A stretch of DNA of 50,531 nucleotides from Mammaliicoccus sciuri (GTDB lineage: Bacteria; Bacillota; Bacilli; Staphylococcales; Staphylococcaceae). Every line of letters starts with the position of its first letter. The stretch's first letter is position 1. The position numbers were made by a program, and so were the translations under genes. Location of the stretch: contig NZ_PPQD01000034.1 of NCBI RefSeq assembly GCF_002901825.1, positions 1,445-51,975 of the forward strand, written 5' to 3'. The notes under the pieces were generated by a model. The model was not told the origin of the DNA. It made no database searches and worked only from the letters and a program-made list of their open reading frames with translations. Of this stretch, positions 34,524-44,552 are shown piece after piece.

Positions 34524-35654
34524 ATGTCAACAATTATAACCGTATTTAGCATGATGGTAATTGGTGCGTTAATAGGTGGATTTACAAACTTTATTGCAAT
34601 TAAAATGTTATTTCATCCATACCATGAAATTAGATGGTTTGGATATAAATTACCGTTCACACCAGGCTTAATACCAAAAAGAAGAAATGAATTATCAGAA
34701 AAAGTAGGTGAGATGGTTACTAAACATCTCTTAACACCTGAAGTATTTAAAGAAAAACTTGTGAATCCAAGTACGAAGAAAGTGCTTGAAGATACGATTA
34801 AAGTCCAATTTAATACTTTGAAAGAGAAAAAATATACCATTCAAAACTTTGTGGATCGAATTGATTATCCACTTGAAGAGAAATTAAATGAAACGATTAA
34901 ATCTACTATTAAAGAAAAGATTGATCAATATTATACATCTCATAAAAATGAAGACATTAAATCACTTATTCCAGAAGAAATACTTGAGCAATTAAATATT
35001 CAACTTAATCGTGTAACACCAGAAATTTTAACAAAGATTGATGAATATTTAGTTTCTGAAAAAGGAGAACAAGATATTCATTCGATGGTTGAAGAATTTT
35101 TTGAACAAAAAGGTAGAATGGTCGGCATGATTCAAATGTTTATGACAACTGAAGATATCGTATATAGAGTTAAAAAAGAACTAAGAAATGTCATTAAACA
35201 AGAAAAAATCAAAAATATGATTGATCTACAAGTGCATAATCAATACGACAAATGGATGGCTAAACCTTTACAAGAAGTATTAACAGATGAAAGAAAAGAA
35301 AAAGCCAAAACATTATTCGCAACTGAGATTACAGAATCTATTAATGTTAATAAATATTTAAATACACCTTTAGATGAACTCGTTCCAAATTTATTTGTAT
35401 ATATGGAAGGAAGAGGAACAGAAAGATTTATTGACTATATGATTGGTAAAGTCGGTGATAATATTAGCTTAATTTTGGAAAGAATGAAATTAGCTGAATT
35501 GATTAAAGATCAAATTGACCGATTTGAATTATCTTATTTAGAAAAATTAGTCATAGAAATCTCTAATAAAGAATTAAAATTAATTACATTATTAGGCTTT
35601 GTATTAGGTGGAATTATTGGATTATTACAAGGAATAATCGCTATTTTTGTATAA
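34524..35654 (+). CDS. yheB: DUF445 membrane protein YheB
   Basis: The 376-residue protein has one N-terminal helix (about 5-25) followed by the DUF445 motif NFIAIKMLFHPYHE and PFTPGLIPKRRNELSEKVGEMV. A long helical, charged middle part follows, and a C-terminal helix (ITLLGFVLGGIIGLLQGIIAIFV). It therefore looks anchored at both ends. It is the orthologue of Bacillus YheB, for which no firm function is known. yheA follows after 74 bp, as in Bacillus. Confidence 0.9.
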   Translation: MSTIITVFSMMVIGALIGGFTNFIAIKMLFHPYHEIRWFGYKLPFTPGLIPKRRNELSEKVGEMVTKHLLTPEVFKEKLVNPSTKKVLEDTIKVQFNTLKEKKYTIQNFVDRIDYPLEEKLNETIKSTIKEKIDQYYTSHKNEDIKSLIPEEILEQLNIQLNRVTPEILTKIDEYLVSEKGEQDIHSMVEEFFEQKGRMVGMIQMFMTTEDIVYRVKKELRNVIKQEKIKNMIDLQVHNQYDKWMAKPLQEVLTDERKEKAKTLFATEITESINVNKYLNTPLDELVPNLFVYMEGRGTERFIDYMIGKVGDNISLILERMKLAELIKDQIDRFELSYLEKLVIEISNKELKLITLLGFVLGGIIGLLQGIIAIFV

Positions 35655-35728
35655 GACCTAGAATTATGATACAGTATTATTGGAATTGATTTTCTAATAC
35701 ATTTATTTATTATAGGAGCGAATTAATT

Positions 35729-36097
35729 ATGGCAGAAGTAAACATTTACGACAAAGCGAATGAACTAGAACAAACTTTACGTGCAAGTGAAGAATATAAC
35801 AAAATTAAAGAACAATATGAAAAAGTTAATGCAAACCCAGAAACAAAAAAATTATTCGATGAATTCCGTGAAATTCAATTAGAATTACAAACTAAACAAA
35901 TGCAAGGCGAAGAAATTTCAGAAGTAGATATCGCTAGAGCTCAAAAATCTGCTCAAGAAATTGAACAAAACGAAACAATCGCTGAATTAATGCAAGCTGA
36001 ACAAGCAATGAGTCAATTAATTCAAGATTTAAACCGTGTTATCATGAAACCATTAGAAGATATCTATGGTAGCCTTGAAGAAAACCAAGAAGGTTAA
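35729..36097 (+). CDS. yheA: YheA, YlbF/YmcA-family helical protein (UPF0342)
   Basis: The 122-residue all-helical cytoplasmic protein has the family pattern [48 protein letters not shown], with [15 protein letters not shown] in the middle. It belongs to the YlbF/YmcA group. The paralogues YlbF-YmcA-YaaT act on RNase Y and development in Bacillus, while YheA itself is not characterised. It ends at a strong terminator followed by repeat array 3. Confidence 0.9.
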   Translation: MAEVNIYDKANELEQTLRASEEYNKIKEQYEKVNANPETKKLFDEFREIQLELQTKQMQGEEISEVDIARAQKSAQEIEQNETIAELMQAEQAMSQLIQDLNRVIMKPLEDIYGSLEENQEG

Positions 36098-36113
36098 TTA
36101 ATTAACTTTTATG

Positions 36114-36149
36114 AGTCGACAAAGTCATTAGACTTTGTCGGCTTTTTTG
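36114..36149 (+). terminator. yheA terminator
   Basis: Stem AGTCGACAAAGTC (36114-36126) pairs with GACTTTGTCGGCT (36131-36143, one wobble) around ATTA, followed by T. Confidence 0.92.
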
Positions 36150-36199
36150 TGGGAATTTTTATGACAGATTATATAGAGTGGGGAATGTTGATGAGAGTA

Positions 36200-36517
36200 G
36201 GCTGTTATTAGCAGTTTTGGCTGAAGGTGCAAATACTGGTGTTGTTATTAGCAGTTTTGATGAGAACTGCAAATAGTGAGTGCGTTAGTAACACTTCGGC
36301 TGAGATTTGTAATTAAGGTGGTCTATAGTAACACTTCGGCTGAGATTTGTAATTAAGGGGGGGTATAGTAACACTTCGGCAGAGTTTTGTAATAAGGTGG
36401 GTTATAGTAACACTTCGGCAGAGTTTTGTAATTAAGGTGGTCTATAGTAACACTTCGGCAGAGTTTTGTAATTAACGCCCTCGTTACGAACAAGTTTAGC
36501 CAGAAGTGTTCATAACA
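36200..36517 (+). repeat. Modular intergenic repeat array 3 (A-A-B x5-C)
   Basis: Two A units (36205-36236 and 36245-36276; TTATTAGCA with TGCAAATA). Five B units start near 36288, 36328, 36368, 36407 and 36447, a 40-bp period with one 1-bp loss. One C unit (36483-36516) pairs GTTACGAACA with TGTTCATAAC. B cores here are CGGCTG or CGGCAG, so the dyad is weaker than in array 2. The order and orientation equal those of the other two arrays. It fills the centre of the 616-bp gap between yheA and yhaO. The rest (36518-36713) is AT-rich yhaO leader with no gene seen. Confidence 0.87.
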
Positions 36518-36713
36518 TATCCATTACAATCTTCCATAGTAATAATTCATATGTCACTTTTTTGTTGTTCATTCTTATATGTGCGATGTATCGTATACGC
36601 GCGGAATATGGTAAAATTAAAGCATTAAAAATCTTTATAAATCTGATTATTCTATTGGTTGAGCTTGAATATAATAATTAAGAAATGAGCTAATATTGAA
36701 AGAGGTTAGGTAT

Positions 36714-37898
36714 ATGATTAAATTTATACATTGTGCGGATTTACACCTTGATAGTCCATTTAAGTCTAGACATTATTTAAGCCCTTCTATTTTAAGCGAT
36801 GTAAAGCAAAGTGCATATAATAGTTTTAGAAAAATTGTTGACGACGCAATTAAAGAGCAAGTTGACTTCATCGTAATTGCAGGGGATTTATTTGATCAAA
36901 ATAATAGAACTTTGCGTGCAGAAGTGTTTTTAAGAGAGCAATTTCTTAGATTACAAGATGAACAAATTTTTGTTTATATCATACATGGTAACCACGATCC
37001 TTTATCTGTGGGTGTCCATACTGTTTGGCCAGAGAATGTTACAGTCTTCTCTGATAAAGTTTCTACTTATCAACTTATTACGAAAAATGGGCAAGTTGTT
37101 TATTTACATGGTTTTAGTTATCAAAAAGATCAAAGTTATGAGAATAAAATTGATGAATATCCTGAATCTACAGGTAACAAAGGAATACATATTGGTGTTT
37201 TACATGGTACATATTCACAAGCTTCAGGTGTGAAGCAAAGATATACTGAATTCAATATTGAAGATTTAAATAGCAAATTATATCATTACTGGGCATTGGG
37301 GCATATTCACGAAAGAGCAATGATTAGTGAATTATCTCAAGTCCATTATCCTGGTAATATACAAGCCCGTCATTTTAAAGAAAAAGGTGAAAAGGGTTAT
37401 TTACTCGTTGAAGGCGATGAGTCTAAATTACAAGCATCATTCAAACCAACTCAATATATTAGGTTTGAAAAAGCAGTCATTGAAACACAAGCTAAAGGTA
37501 AACACGCATTATACGAAGCGATACAAAAATTCAAAGATAGTGTGAGAACAGAAGGTAAGGCTTTTTATCAATTAGACGTTTATGTCAAACATGATGAGAT
37601 TTTAAAGCAAGATGAAATTAACCAAGTTATACAATTGATTCAAGAGTATGAAGAGAATCAAACAAACTTTATCTTTGTTGAACAGTTGAATGTCTTTTTT
37701 GATCAAGATTCAGAAGTAGCATTAGCGAATGAGTTCAATGATGATATTTTACAAGATGAGAACATTCTTGAAGAAGCCCTCAGTGATTTGTATATGAATC
37801 CAAAAGCAAATAGATTTTTAGAGCCATTTAGTGATGTTGATAAACAAGCACTTATTGAGCGTGGGGAAGCAATTTTAAAAAGAAGAATGAGAGGTTAA
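36714..37898 (+). CDS. yhaO: DNA repair metallophosphoesterase YhaO (SbcD/Mre11-like)
   Basis: The start is the ATG at 36714 (MIKFIHCADLHLDSPF), 8 nt after AGAGG. A TTG at 36696 is rejected. The 394-residue calcineurin-like phosphoesterase has motifs CADLHLDSPF, VIAGDLFDQNNRT, IHGNHDP, VLHGTYSQ and WALGHIHER. These residues bind two metal ions in Mre11/SbcD nucleases. It is paired with the Rad50-like YhaN gene 5 bp downstream, so the two probably form a nuclease-ATPase complex. Confidence 0.93.
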   Translation: MIKFIHCADLHLDSPFKSRHYLSPSILSDVKQSAYNSFRKIVDDAIKEQVDFIVIAGDLFDQNNRTLRAEVFLREQFLRLQDEQIFVYIIHGNHDPLSVGVHTVWPENVTVFSDKVSTYQLITKNGQVVYLHGFSYQKDQSYENKIDEYPESTGNKGIHIGVLHGTYSQASGVKQRYTEFNIEDLNSKLYHYWALGHIHERAMISELSQVHYPGNIQARHFKEKGEKGYLLVEGDESKLQASFKPTQYIRFEKAVIETQAKGKHALYEAIQKFKDSVRTEGKAFYQLDVYVKHDEILKQDEINQVIQLIQEYEENQTNFIFVEQLNVFFDQDSEVALANEFNDDILQDENILEEALSDLYMNPKANRFLEPFSDVDKQALIERGEAILKRRMRG

Positions 37899-37902
37899 AG
37901 CG

Positions 37903-40836
37903 ATGAAAATTAAATCTTTAGAAATTTATGGCTATGGCCAACTCATGTCTAGAACAATAAAATTTGATCAAAGTTTTATGCAAATATATGGAGAGAATGA
38001 AGCGGGCAAATCAACGATACAAGCGTTTATTCATTCTATATTATTTGGCTTTCCAACTAAAAAAGAAAATGAACCAAGATTAGAACCAAGACTAGGGAAC
38101 CAATACGGCGGTAAGTTAGTGTTAGACTTCGATGGTCAAATTGTTGAAGTAGAACGAGTTAAAGGTCGTGTAACAGGTGATGTTAAAGTATATCTTTCTA
38201 ATGGTAAAGTTAAAGATGAAGAATGGCTGAAACAAAAGTTAAATTTCATTAATAAGCGAACTTATCAAGGTATTTTCTCTTTTAATGTATTAGGTTTACA
38301 AGATATTCATAAGAACTTAACTGAAGACCAGCTTCAAATGTATTTACTTCAAGCAGGTGCACTAGGTTCAACTGAGTTCACAGGTATGAGCGATTTAATG
38401 CAAGTTGAGAAAGATGCATTATATAAGAAAAATGGTAAAAATCCAGTGCTAAATGTTCAATTAGAGCAGTTGAATGATTTAGAAATTAAGATTAAAAACG
38501 AAGAAAAGAAACTATCAGAATATGAAAGACTTCAAGATGAAAGTGATAAAACATCTCGAAGATTAAATCAATTAAAAGAGAATCTTGGCAAACTTACTGA
38601 CAGGTTAACAAATAAAGAAAAAGAAATTTCACTACATAATGAAGTGGTTGAATGGAAGAAATTAGAAGGAAATTTAAATATAGAACCATATGAATTCCCT
38701 GAACAAGGGATAGAGCGTTATGAATCAGCTGTACGTTCAATTGAAAGTATTAAACGCGATTTAACGTTAAGAAATGAAAAGCTTGGACAAGTCGTACATA
38801 CTTTAGAAAATGTAAAAGTCATGTCCGAACGAGATGAAAAAGCGCTCAATAGTATTAGACAAAGAGAATCAGATATTAAAGAAAAACATCAAGAATTAAA
38901 ACAATTAAACCAGCAAATCGATAATGCTGAACGTGATAATGAATTACTTAGACAAGATATCGGCTGGAATGAAGAATTTTTAGATGTAGATACGTCTGAT
39001 GCGATGAAGACACATATAGCTGAAGTCAATCGCATTAGAGAAGAAAACGTTGCAGAACGAGAGCAAATTAAACGTTCGCTCAATCAATTATCTATAGAAC
39101 AAGAGCGTTATACTAATAATGTTGATAAATTGCATAATAATCTCGTATCTGATGAGAATTATGAACAAAAGAAAGTATATAACCAAAAAGCGCTAGAGCT
39201 CGGTGAAAAGAAATCGCTATACAAAAAAATGGAAGAAAGCTTTAATAAGCAAAAAGAAGAAAGTGAAAAGAGAAGTAAACAATATAGACTTGCTTCTGGA
39301 ATTGGTGGCATATTATTAATCGCAATTGCAATTTATGCGTTTATCGCATCACAAATCGTATTTAGTGCTATATTCGTAGTTGTAGGTGTCGTATTAGTAG
39401 GATTAGCCTTTATGATTAAATCTAAAGAATTAAACCATGATCAAGCATTTTCTAAGGAAATTGATGAACTAGAAGAAAAAGTACAACACTTAAAGCAATT
39501 TTATGATTTAGACTTTAATCTTGATGAACAAACGAAAATTAGACAAGAATTAGAAAGTTATTATCAGTCTCAAGAGATTTTATCTACTAAGCAAACTGAA
39601 TTAAATAAAGAACTTGAACAAGTAGAAGAAATTATTGAGAACAAAGAAAGAGCACTTAAAGAAACTAAAGTGAGTTTACATGTTTCTAATCAAATTTCTT
39701 CTCAATTATTAAATGATGCATTGTCGACAATTAGAAAAATTAAACAAAATAGATTAGAAATCACACGCATTACTAAAATAAGAGACGAGAAACAAGCGGC
39801 TTTAGAAGCATTTTATAGAGAAGCTGATAGCATTGTGAGTCATGCAGGATTACATTATCAAGAGATTTCACTATTTCATGATGTCAAACAAGCTTTAGAC
39901 GAACATCAAAAAGAATTTAATATTCAATCACGCAATAACGACCAACAAGCATTATTAACAAATGAAATAAATGCATTGAATGCACGTTTAGAAGAAAATA
40001 ACAATGTGATTCAATCTTTATTTGACTTCATTAGTGTAGATAATGAAGAAGCTTATTATCGTCATCATAAAGCCTTTGTGTCTTATCACGAAGATTTAAA
40101 ACGATTTAATTATTTAACAGATTTATTGAACAATCAAAATTACGATTACGATAAAAATACACAACTAAGTTATATGACAAAAACAGACCTAGAAAATGAA
40201 CGTACTCAGTTAGAAGGTCAAGTTGATGAATATAATGATCGCTATTTAAATGTTCAAGCAGAATTAAGTGATTTAAATGCTCAAATCAATCATATGGAAA
40301 CGGATGAAACACTTTCAGCTTTAAGACATGAATACCATTTACTTAAAGATAAAGTGAATGAAACTGCAAATGATTGGGCAGCATTAAGTTATTTACAAAA
40401 CTTAGTTGAAGCACATATTAAACAAATTAAAGATAAACGACTACCATATGTTGTGAAAGATGCTACAGATATCTTAAAAGCATTAACAGAAGGCAGATAT
40501 AATCAAGTTATTTATGAAGAACAAAATGTACAAGTTAGACATGAAAATGGACAAATATTCCATCCTACTGAATTAAGTCAGTCAACGAAAGAATTATTAT
40601 ATATCGCGTTAAGATTTAGTTTAATTAAATCTTTACAAAAATATTATCCATTCCCAATTATCGTTGATGATGCATTTGTGCATTTTGATAAACATCGTAA
40701 AGAAATTATGATTAAATATTTAATGAGTATGAAAGATGATATTCAAATACTTTATTTCACTTGTAATAAAGATCAAAATGTACCTCAGAAACAAACAATT
40801 ACGCTGACAAAAATAGAAGGAGCTAAGAGCAAATGA
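37903..40836 (+). CDS. yhaN: Rad50/SbcC-like ATPase YhaN with central membrane segments
   Basis: The 977-residue SMC/Rad50-type ATPase has Walker [10 protein letters not shown] (30-38) and Walker [19 protein letters not shown] near the C-terminus. Long coiled coils span about 185-460 and 505-860. The middle contains two adjacent hydrophobic helices (about 465-483 and 485-505; [33 protein letters not shown]). These would put the hinge at the membrane, unlike soluble SbcC. It sits between yhaO and yhaM, overlapping yhaM by 4 bp (ATGA). It probably works with YhaO in DNA end processing. Confidence 0.93.
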   Translation: MKIKSLEIYGYGQLMSRTIKFDQSFMQIYGENEAGKSTIQAFIHSILFGFPTKKENEPRLEPRLGNQYGGKLVLDFDGQIVEVERVKGRVTGDVKVYLSNGKVKDEEWLKQKLNFINKRTYQGIFSFNVLGLQDIHKNLTEDQLQMYLLQAGALGSTEFTGMSDLMQVEKDALYKKNGKNPVLNVQLEQLNDLEIKIKNEEKKLSEYERLQDESDKTSRRLNQLKENLGKLTDRLTNKEKEISLHNEVVEWKKLEGNLNIEPYEFPEQGIERYESAVRSIESIKRDLTLRNEKLGQVVHTLENVKVMSERDEKALNSIRQRESDIKEKHQELKQLNQQIDNAERDNELLRQDIGWNEEFLDVDTSDAMKTHIAEVNRIREENVAEREQIKRSLNQLSIEQERYTNNVDKLHNNLVSDENYEQKKVYNQKALELGEKKSLYKKMEESFNKQKEESEKRSKQYRLASGIGGILLIAIAIYAFIASQIVFSAIFVVVGVVLVGLAFMIKSKELNHDQAFSKEIDELEEKVQHLKQFYDLDFNLDEQTKIRQELESYYQSQEILSTKQTELNKELEQVEEIIENKERALKETKVSLHVSNQISSQLLNDALSTIRKIKQNRLEITRITKIRDEKQAALEAFYREADSIVSHAGLHYQEISLFHDVKQALDEHQKEFNIQSRNNDQQALLTNEINALNARLEENNNVIQSLFDFISVDNEEAYYRHHKAFVSYHEDLKRFNYLTDLLNNQNYDYDKNTQLSYMTKTDLENERTQLEGQVDEYNDRYLNVQAELSDLNAQINHMETDETLSALRHEYHLLKDKVNETANDWAALSYLQNLVEAHIKQIKDKRLPYVVKDATDILKALTEGRYNQVIYEEQNVQVRHENGQIFHPTELSQSTKELLYIALRFSLIKSLQKYYPFPIIVDDAFVHFDKHRKEIMIKYLMSMKDDIQILYFTCNKDQNVPQKQTITLTKIEGAKSK

Positions 40837-41774
40837 GAACTATAGAGACATTAAAACCAGGAGACTCAGTAGATCATTACTTTTTGATTCATAGAGCAAC
40901 TCAAGGTGTTACAGCTCAAGGTAAACCATATATGACACTTTATCTTAAAGATAAAAGTGGTGATATAGAAGCAAAAGTATGGACGGTAACAAATGAGGAT
41001 ATTCAATTACTCGTACCTGAAACGATTATTCGTGTGAAAGGTGACGTTATTGATTATCGCGGAAGAAAACAAATGAAAGTTAATCAATTTAGAGTGGCTG
41101 TAGATGAAGATAATGTGAAGTTGGAAAACTTTCTAGAAGCGGCGCCATTATCAATAGACGATATGTCAGAAGAAATTATGACGTATATACTAGATATTGA
41201 AAATGCTAAATTACAAAGAATTACACGTATATTACTGAAAAAGTATCAAAAAGAGTATTTTACATTCCCAGCAGCTAGTTCACATCATCATAATTTTGTT
41301 TCTGGCTTAAGCTATCATGTTGTTACAATGTTAAGACAAGCGAAAGCATTGTGTGATATTTATCCAATTTTAAATAGAAGCTTATTATATAGTGGTATTA
41401 TTCTACATGACTTAGGTAAAGTAAAAGAGTTATCAGGACCAGTCGCAACATCATACACAGTTGAAGGGAACTTGTTAGGTCATATTTCAATCGTAAGTGA
41501 TGAAATTGCTCAAGTTGCAAAAGAGCACAATATAGAAGGGGAAGAAGTCCTCTTATTGAGACATTTAGTTTTAAGTCATCATGGTAAATTAGAATATGGA
41601 TCTCCAAAATTACCTATGGTTAAAGAAGCAGAAATTCTTCATTTTATTGATAATATTGATGCAAGAATGATGATGTTTGAAAAACATCTTAAAAAAGTAG
41701 ATAAAGGTCAATTTACAGAGCGCATCTTTGCTTTAGAAAATAGACAATTTTATAAACCTGAAACTTTAGATTAA
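40833..41774 (+). CDS. yhaM: 3'-5' exoribonuclease YhaM
   Basis: The 313-residue enzyme has an N-terminal OB-fold (about 13-100; [42 protein letters not shown]). A C-terminal HD domain (about 160-300) has [27 protein letters not shown] and [13 protein letters not shown]. YhaM degrades RNA and single-stranded DNA from the 3' end using manganese. The staphylococcal orthologue is also called Cbf1. Translation is coupled to yhaN by a 4-bp overlap. It ends at a bidirectional terminator. Confidence 0.95.
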   Translation: MRTIETLKPGDSVDHYFLIHRATQGVTAQGKPYMTLYLKDKSGDIEAKVWTVTNEDIQLLVPETIIRVKGDVIDYRGRKQMKVNQFRVAVDEDNVKLENFLEAAPLSIDDMSEEIMTYILDIENAKLQRITRILLKKYQKEYFTFPAASSHHHNFVSGLSYHVVTMLRQAKALCDIYPILNRSLLYSGIILHDLGKVKELSGPVATSYTVEGNLLGHISIVSDEIAQVAKEHNIEGEEVLLLRHLVLSHHGKLEYGSPKLPMVKEAEILHFIDNIDARMMMFEKHLKKVDKGQFTERIFALENRQFYKPETLD

Positions 41775-41776
41775 TC

Positions 41777-41821
41777 AAAAAAGCTATGAAGAAACATTTA
41801 ACGTTTCTTCATAGCTTTTTA
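41777..41821. terminator. Bidirectional terminator between yhaM and prsA
   Basis: Stem AAAAAAGCTATGAAGAAAC (41777-41795) pairs perfectly with the segment 41803-41821 around ATTTAAC. Confidence 0.94.
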
Positions 41822-41824
41822 ATT

Positions 41825-42796
41825 TTAGCTTGCTGATGATTGTTGTGCTGCTTGCATTTGTTGTTGTTGTAATGCTTTTTCGTTTAAGATATTATCTTCG
41901 ATTGCTTTTTTAATATCTTTATCTTTGTAATCAACTTTGTATTCATCTAATAATTTTTTGTAAGCATTGATGATGATCTTAGGTTCTTTTTGGATTTTTA
42001 GTTGACGATATTGTTCTTTAAGGCTAGCTTTTTCTTTCTTAGATGGTTCGCCTTTATCTGCTTTTATAATATGGTAACCATATTGAGATTTAACAACATC
42101 TGAAATTTCGTCATCTTTTTTAAGTTTGAATAATGCTTTTTCAAATGATTCATCCATTTGACCTTTCAATACAAATCCTAAAGCACCGCCTTTAGATTTA
42201 GTACCTTCATCTTGTGATTCTTTCTTAGCGATTTTTTCGAAATCATCTGGATTTTTCTTAATTTGAGCTAGTAATTTTTCAGCTTTTTTCTTAGCTGCTT
42301 TATCACTTAAGCCTTCTTCTGAATCTTCTGATTTAACTTTAATTAAGATATGAGAACCTTTTTTAGTGTTTTCATCGATTTCTTTGTCAGAAACTTTTAC
42401 GGCATCGTTGATAAATTCTTCTTGATATTTAGAAGTCTTTTGAGATTCTTTAAAGTCTTTAATAGTAGCACCTGGTTTTTCTTGTTGTAGTGCTTCTTCA
42501 AATTTCTTCTTACCACCATATTGCTCGATTTGTTTATCAACTTGTTCGTCTAATTTCTTCGTATCAACTTTGTCTTCGTATTTATCTTTTAAGACTTTGT
42601 TAAGTACAATTTGAAATGCATTTTGTGCGACTTCGTTATTACCCATTTTGTCTAGTACGTCTTGTGAAGTTACGTTTCCGGCTTTAGTTTCTACTAAGGT
42701 TTCTCCAGAATTATCTGAACCATTACCACAAGCGCCTAAAGTTAATACTGATGCTGAAAGTGTTACAGGTAACACTATTTTTTTAATTGATTTCAT
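41825..42796 (-). CDS. prsA: PrsA foldase lipoprotein (parvulin-type peptidyl-prolyl isomerase)
   Basis: The 323-residue lipoprotein has a signal ending in lipobox LGAC (Cys about 23), so it is anchored outside the membrane. A charged, helical N-terminal chaperone part is followed by the parvulin domain (about 145-245). This contains SHILIKVKSEDSEEG, a serine- and lysine-rich middle, GGALGFVLKGQMDESFEKALFKLK and SQYGYHIIKA. A C-terminal helix ends in a Gln/Ser-rich tail. It helps secreted proteins fold after Sec export. It is a single minus-strand gene. Confidence 0.95.
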   Translation of the reverse strand: MKSIKKIVLPVTLSASVLTLGACGNGSDNSGETLVETKAGNVTSQDVLDKMGNNEVAQNAFQIVLNKVLKDKYEDKVDTKKLDEQVDKQIEQYGGKKKFEEALQQEKPGATIKDFKESQKTSKYQEEFINDAVKVSDKEIDENTKKGSHILIKVKSEDSEEGLSDKAAKKKAEKLLAQIKKNPDDFEKIAKKESQDEGTKSKGGALGFVLKGQMDESFEKALFKLKKDDEISDVVKSQYGYHIIKADKGEPSKKEKASLKEQYRQLKIQKEPKIIINAYKKLLDEYKVDYKDKDIKKAIEDNILNEKALQQQQMQAAQQSSAS

Positions 42797-42829
42797 AAAT
42801 AGAACTCCTTTTGTAAGAATACAATGATA

Positions 42830-42859
42830 AATATAGCATATTTGCTATTTTAATTACAA
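42830..42859 (-). promoter_or_regulatory. prsA promoter with inverted repeat
   Basis: On the minus strand, TTGTAA (42859-42854), an 18-bp spacer and TATATT (42835-42830). The spacer contains the 16-bp inverted repeat ATAGCA-TATT-TGCTAT (42833-42848), which abuts the -10. It could bind a cell-envelope stress regulator. This is inference. Confidence 0.55.
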
Positions 42860-42867
42860 AAAATAAC

Positions 42868-43431
42868 CTATAAATGTTCGGCATCCAGTGAACGTTTTGT
42901 TAACAATTCGATACCATTTTTTCTTTCTTCAATATAAGTACCTTTTTTTGTAAATAAAATAATCTTCAAATAAAGTAAGTCAATAATTGATATGCCAATA
43001 TTAATAGACATTATAAATAAAATGTAATGTCCATATTGTGGAATTATATTTACGAGTGCAATAGATAGGGTAGTTATCGTTACGAGCGGACAAATAAGTG
43101 CAAAACAAAATACAATCTTATTAACTGGTTGATCTACTCTAATATTATATAAAGGTAAAGCGCGTTTAGCTTTAGTTGTTTTGTTCATTTTAAATGACTT
43201 ACGATAATACATTAATACAATCAAATGCAACAATTTATGAATTGGATAAATTAAGCAAAGGACGAATAAGAATAGTATAAACTTATCGTCCTTTAAAGGT
43301 TCTGTTTGTATATAATTGAATATTTCGTAAGTGACGATAAATGTTAAGAATGAAACTAAAGCACTAATTAATACAATTCTCTGTAATCCGTAACGAGACT
43401 GTATATTTATTGATTTAGAACACAAAAACAT
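42868..43431 (-). CDS. DUF3267-like integral membrane protein with altered HExxH
   Basis: The start is the ATG at 43431, 9 nt after AAGGTG. A GTG in the site itself is rejected. The 187-residue product has four or five hydrophobic segments. The middle contains IYPIHKLLHLIVL. DUF3267 proteins usually carry HELLH there, like zincin proteases, but here the Glu is Lys, so metal-dependent protease activity would be lost. It lies between prsA and hpr, the usual place for this family. Function unknown. The family assignment rests on context and the histidine pattern. Confidence 0.65.
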   Translation of the reverse strand: MFLCSKSINIQSRYGLQRIVLISALVSFLTFIVTYEIFNYIQTEPLKDDKFILFLFVLCLIYPIHKLLHLIVLMYYRKSFKMNKTTKAKRALPLYNIRVDQPVNKIVFCFALICPLVTITTLSIALVNIIPQYGHYILFIMSINIGISIIDLLYLKIILFTKKGTYIEERKNGIELLTKRSLDAEHL

Positions 43432-43469
43432 AAGAAATGTCACCTTCTAAGATATGATTTATCTTGATA

Positions 43470-44015
43470 TTATGCATCATCCTCAGACTGTTCGTCAAGT
43501 AGATATTTTCTTAATTGTTCATGGTTTTGTTCAATGTGATGAATAAAGTCGCTACCGTATATTTGACCAACGATATATTTCACATCTGTAAATTCTGGCA
43601 TATTGTACATAACCTTTTCATAATCTGCAGCAATTTCATATAATCTGTTTGTATCATTTGAATAGTTTAAATATGTCTTTCTTAGCACTGCAAGACCTTT
43701 ATCCGTTAACTCTAAATAAGTTGTTCGCTTATCGTGCTGACTTTTAGGCATTGTTAAATAGCCACGTTTTTCTAAATTTTTAGCGAAATTGAAAACAGTA
43801 GATACATGCATAACACCATATTTACTCACTTCAGAAATTGTAGCTTCATTTAAACTTCTAATAATAATTAAAATATGATGTTCATTAATATTTAAGTCGA
43901 AAGGCTTAATCCACTGCTGCCAATCTTTCTCGATTGTCTTCCATAAAGCTTTAGATAACTGTGAAACCTTATGAGTAAATAACATTTTCTCAATCATGTC
44001 CAATTCATTCGACAT
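43470..44015 (-). CDS. hpr: MarR-family regulator Hpr (ScoC)
   Basis: The 181-residue winged-helix protein matches ScoC/Hpr. It has an N-terminal dimerisation helix (MLFTHKVSQLSKALWKTIEKDWQQWIKPFDLNINEHHIL), DNA-binding helices in TISEVSKYGVMHVSTVFNFAKNLEKRGYL and the wing SQHDKRTTYLELTDKG. In Bacillus ScoC represses extracellular proteases and peptide transport and lies beside the same genes (yhaH, hit, prsA, ecs). The orthologue here is consistent with that. A GGGGG ribosome site precedes the ATG. Confidence 0.92.
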   Translation of the reverse strand: MSNELDMIEKMLFTHKVSQLSKALWKTIEKDWQQWIKPFDLNINEHHILIIIRSLNEATISEVSKYGVMHVSTVFNFAKNLEKRGYLTMPKSQHDKRTTYLELTDKGLAVLRKTYLNYSNDTNRLYEIAADYEKVMYNMPEFTDVKYIVGQIYGSDFIHHIEQNHEQLRKYLLDEQSEDDA

Positions 44016-44037
44016 AGTTACATCCCCCTTTTTTGTA

Positions 44038-44069
44038 TAATAAAAGCATGATACTAATGTATCATGCTT
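44038..44069 (-). terminator. Terminator of yhaH ahead of hpr (minus strand)
   Basis: Stem AAGCATGATAC (44044-44054) pairs perfectly with GTATCATGCTT (44059-44069) around TAAT. The T-rich tail lies at 44044-44038 on the minus strand. Because it is 23-54 bp before the hpr start it might also be an operator or attenuator for hpr. Confidence 0.75.
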
Positions 44070-44110
44070 AGTTATAACACTTTAATAATATAATAATTTT
44101 AACATGTTTT

Positions 44111-44488
44111 CTAATTTTTTAGAAATGGAAGCTTAGTATTTTGAATTTCTTTTTGAATTTCATTGCCACGATTACTAATATTTTCAATATTTTTCTGGAT
44201 TTGTTCAATATTGGGGTTAATATCAGCTTTAAATTCATTAATCATCGTTTTAATTTCTTCACTTAATGATTGAATGGCAATTTGGCTTTCGTCTTTCGTC
44301 TTTAATACATAATCTTTTATTTCAATAGCATTGTCTTTAATTTCACTTAATTGAATTTTAGAACCGTCAGCAGTTGATTTTAAATCTGTCTTCAAAGCAT
44401 CACCAGAACGGTCTGTATTTAAAATAGCTGTTGTAAAACCTGTTACAAATCCTACACCAACACCAATTGCGAGTCTTGAAAATTTCAT
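44111..44488 (-). CDS. yhaH: YtxH-domain protein YhaH
   Basis: The 125-residue product has an N-terminal hydrophobic glycine-rich helix (LAIGVGVGFVTGFTTAIL, about 6-23), as in YtxH/YhaH proteins. A charged amphipathic coiled coil runs to about 115. The ribosome site GGAGG precedes the ATG. It lies between hit and hpr, the same neighbours as Bacillus yhaH. No defined function is known, though general-stress association is reported for related proteins. Confidence 0.8.
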   Translation of the reverse strand: MKFSRLAIGVGVGFVTGFTTAILNTDRSGDALKTDLKSTADGSKIQLSEIKDNAIEIKDYVLKTKDESQIAIQSLSEEIKTMINEFKADINPNIEQIQKNIENISNRGNEIQKEIQNTKLPFLKN

Positions 44489-44552
44489 AATTATCCTCCT
44501 TGATATCTCTTATTTAAATATATACCCTAAATTTTTGTAAACATGCAGTGTA

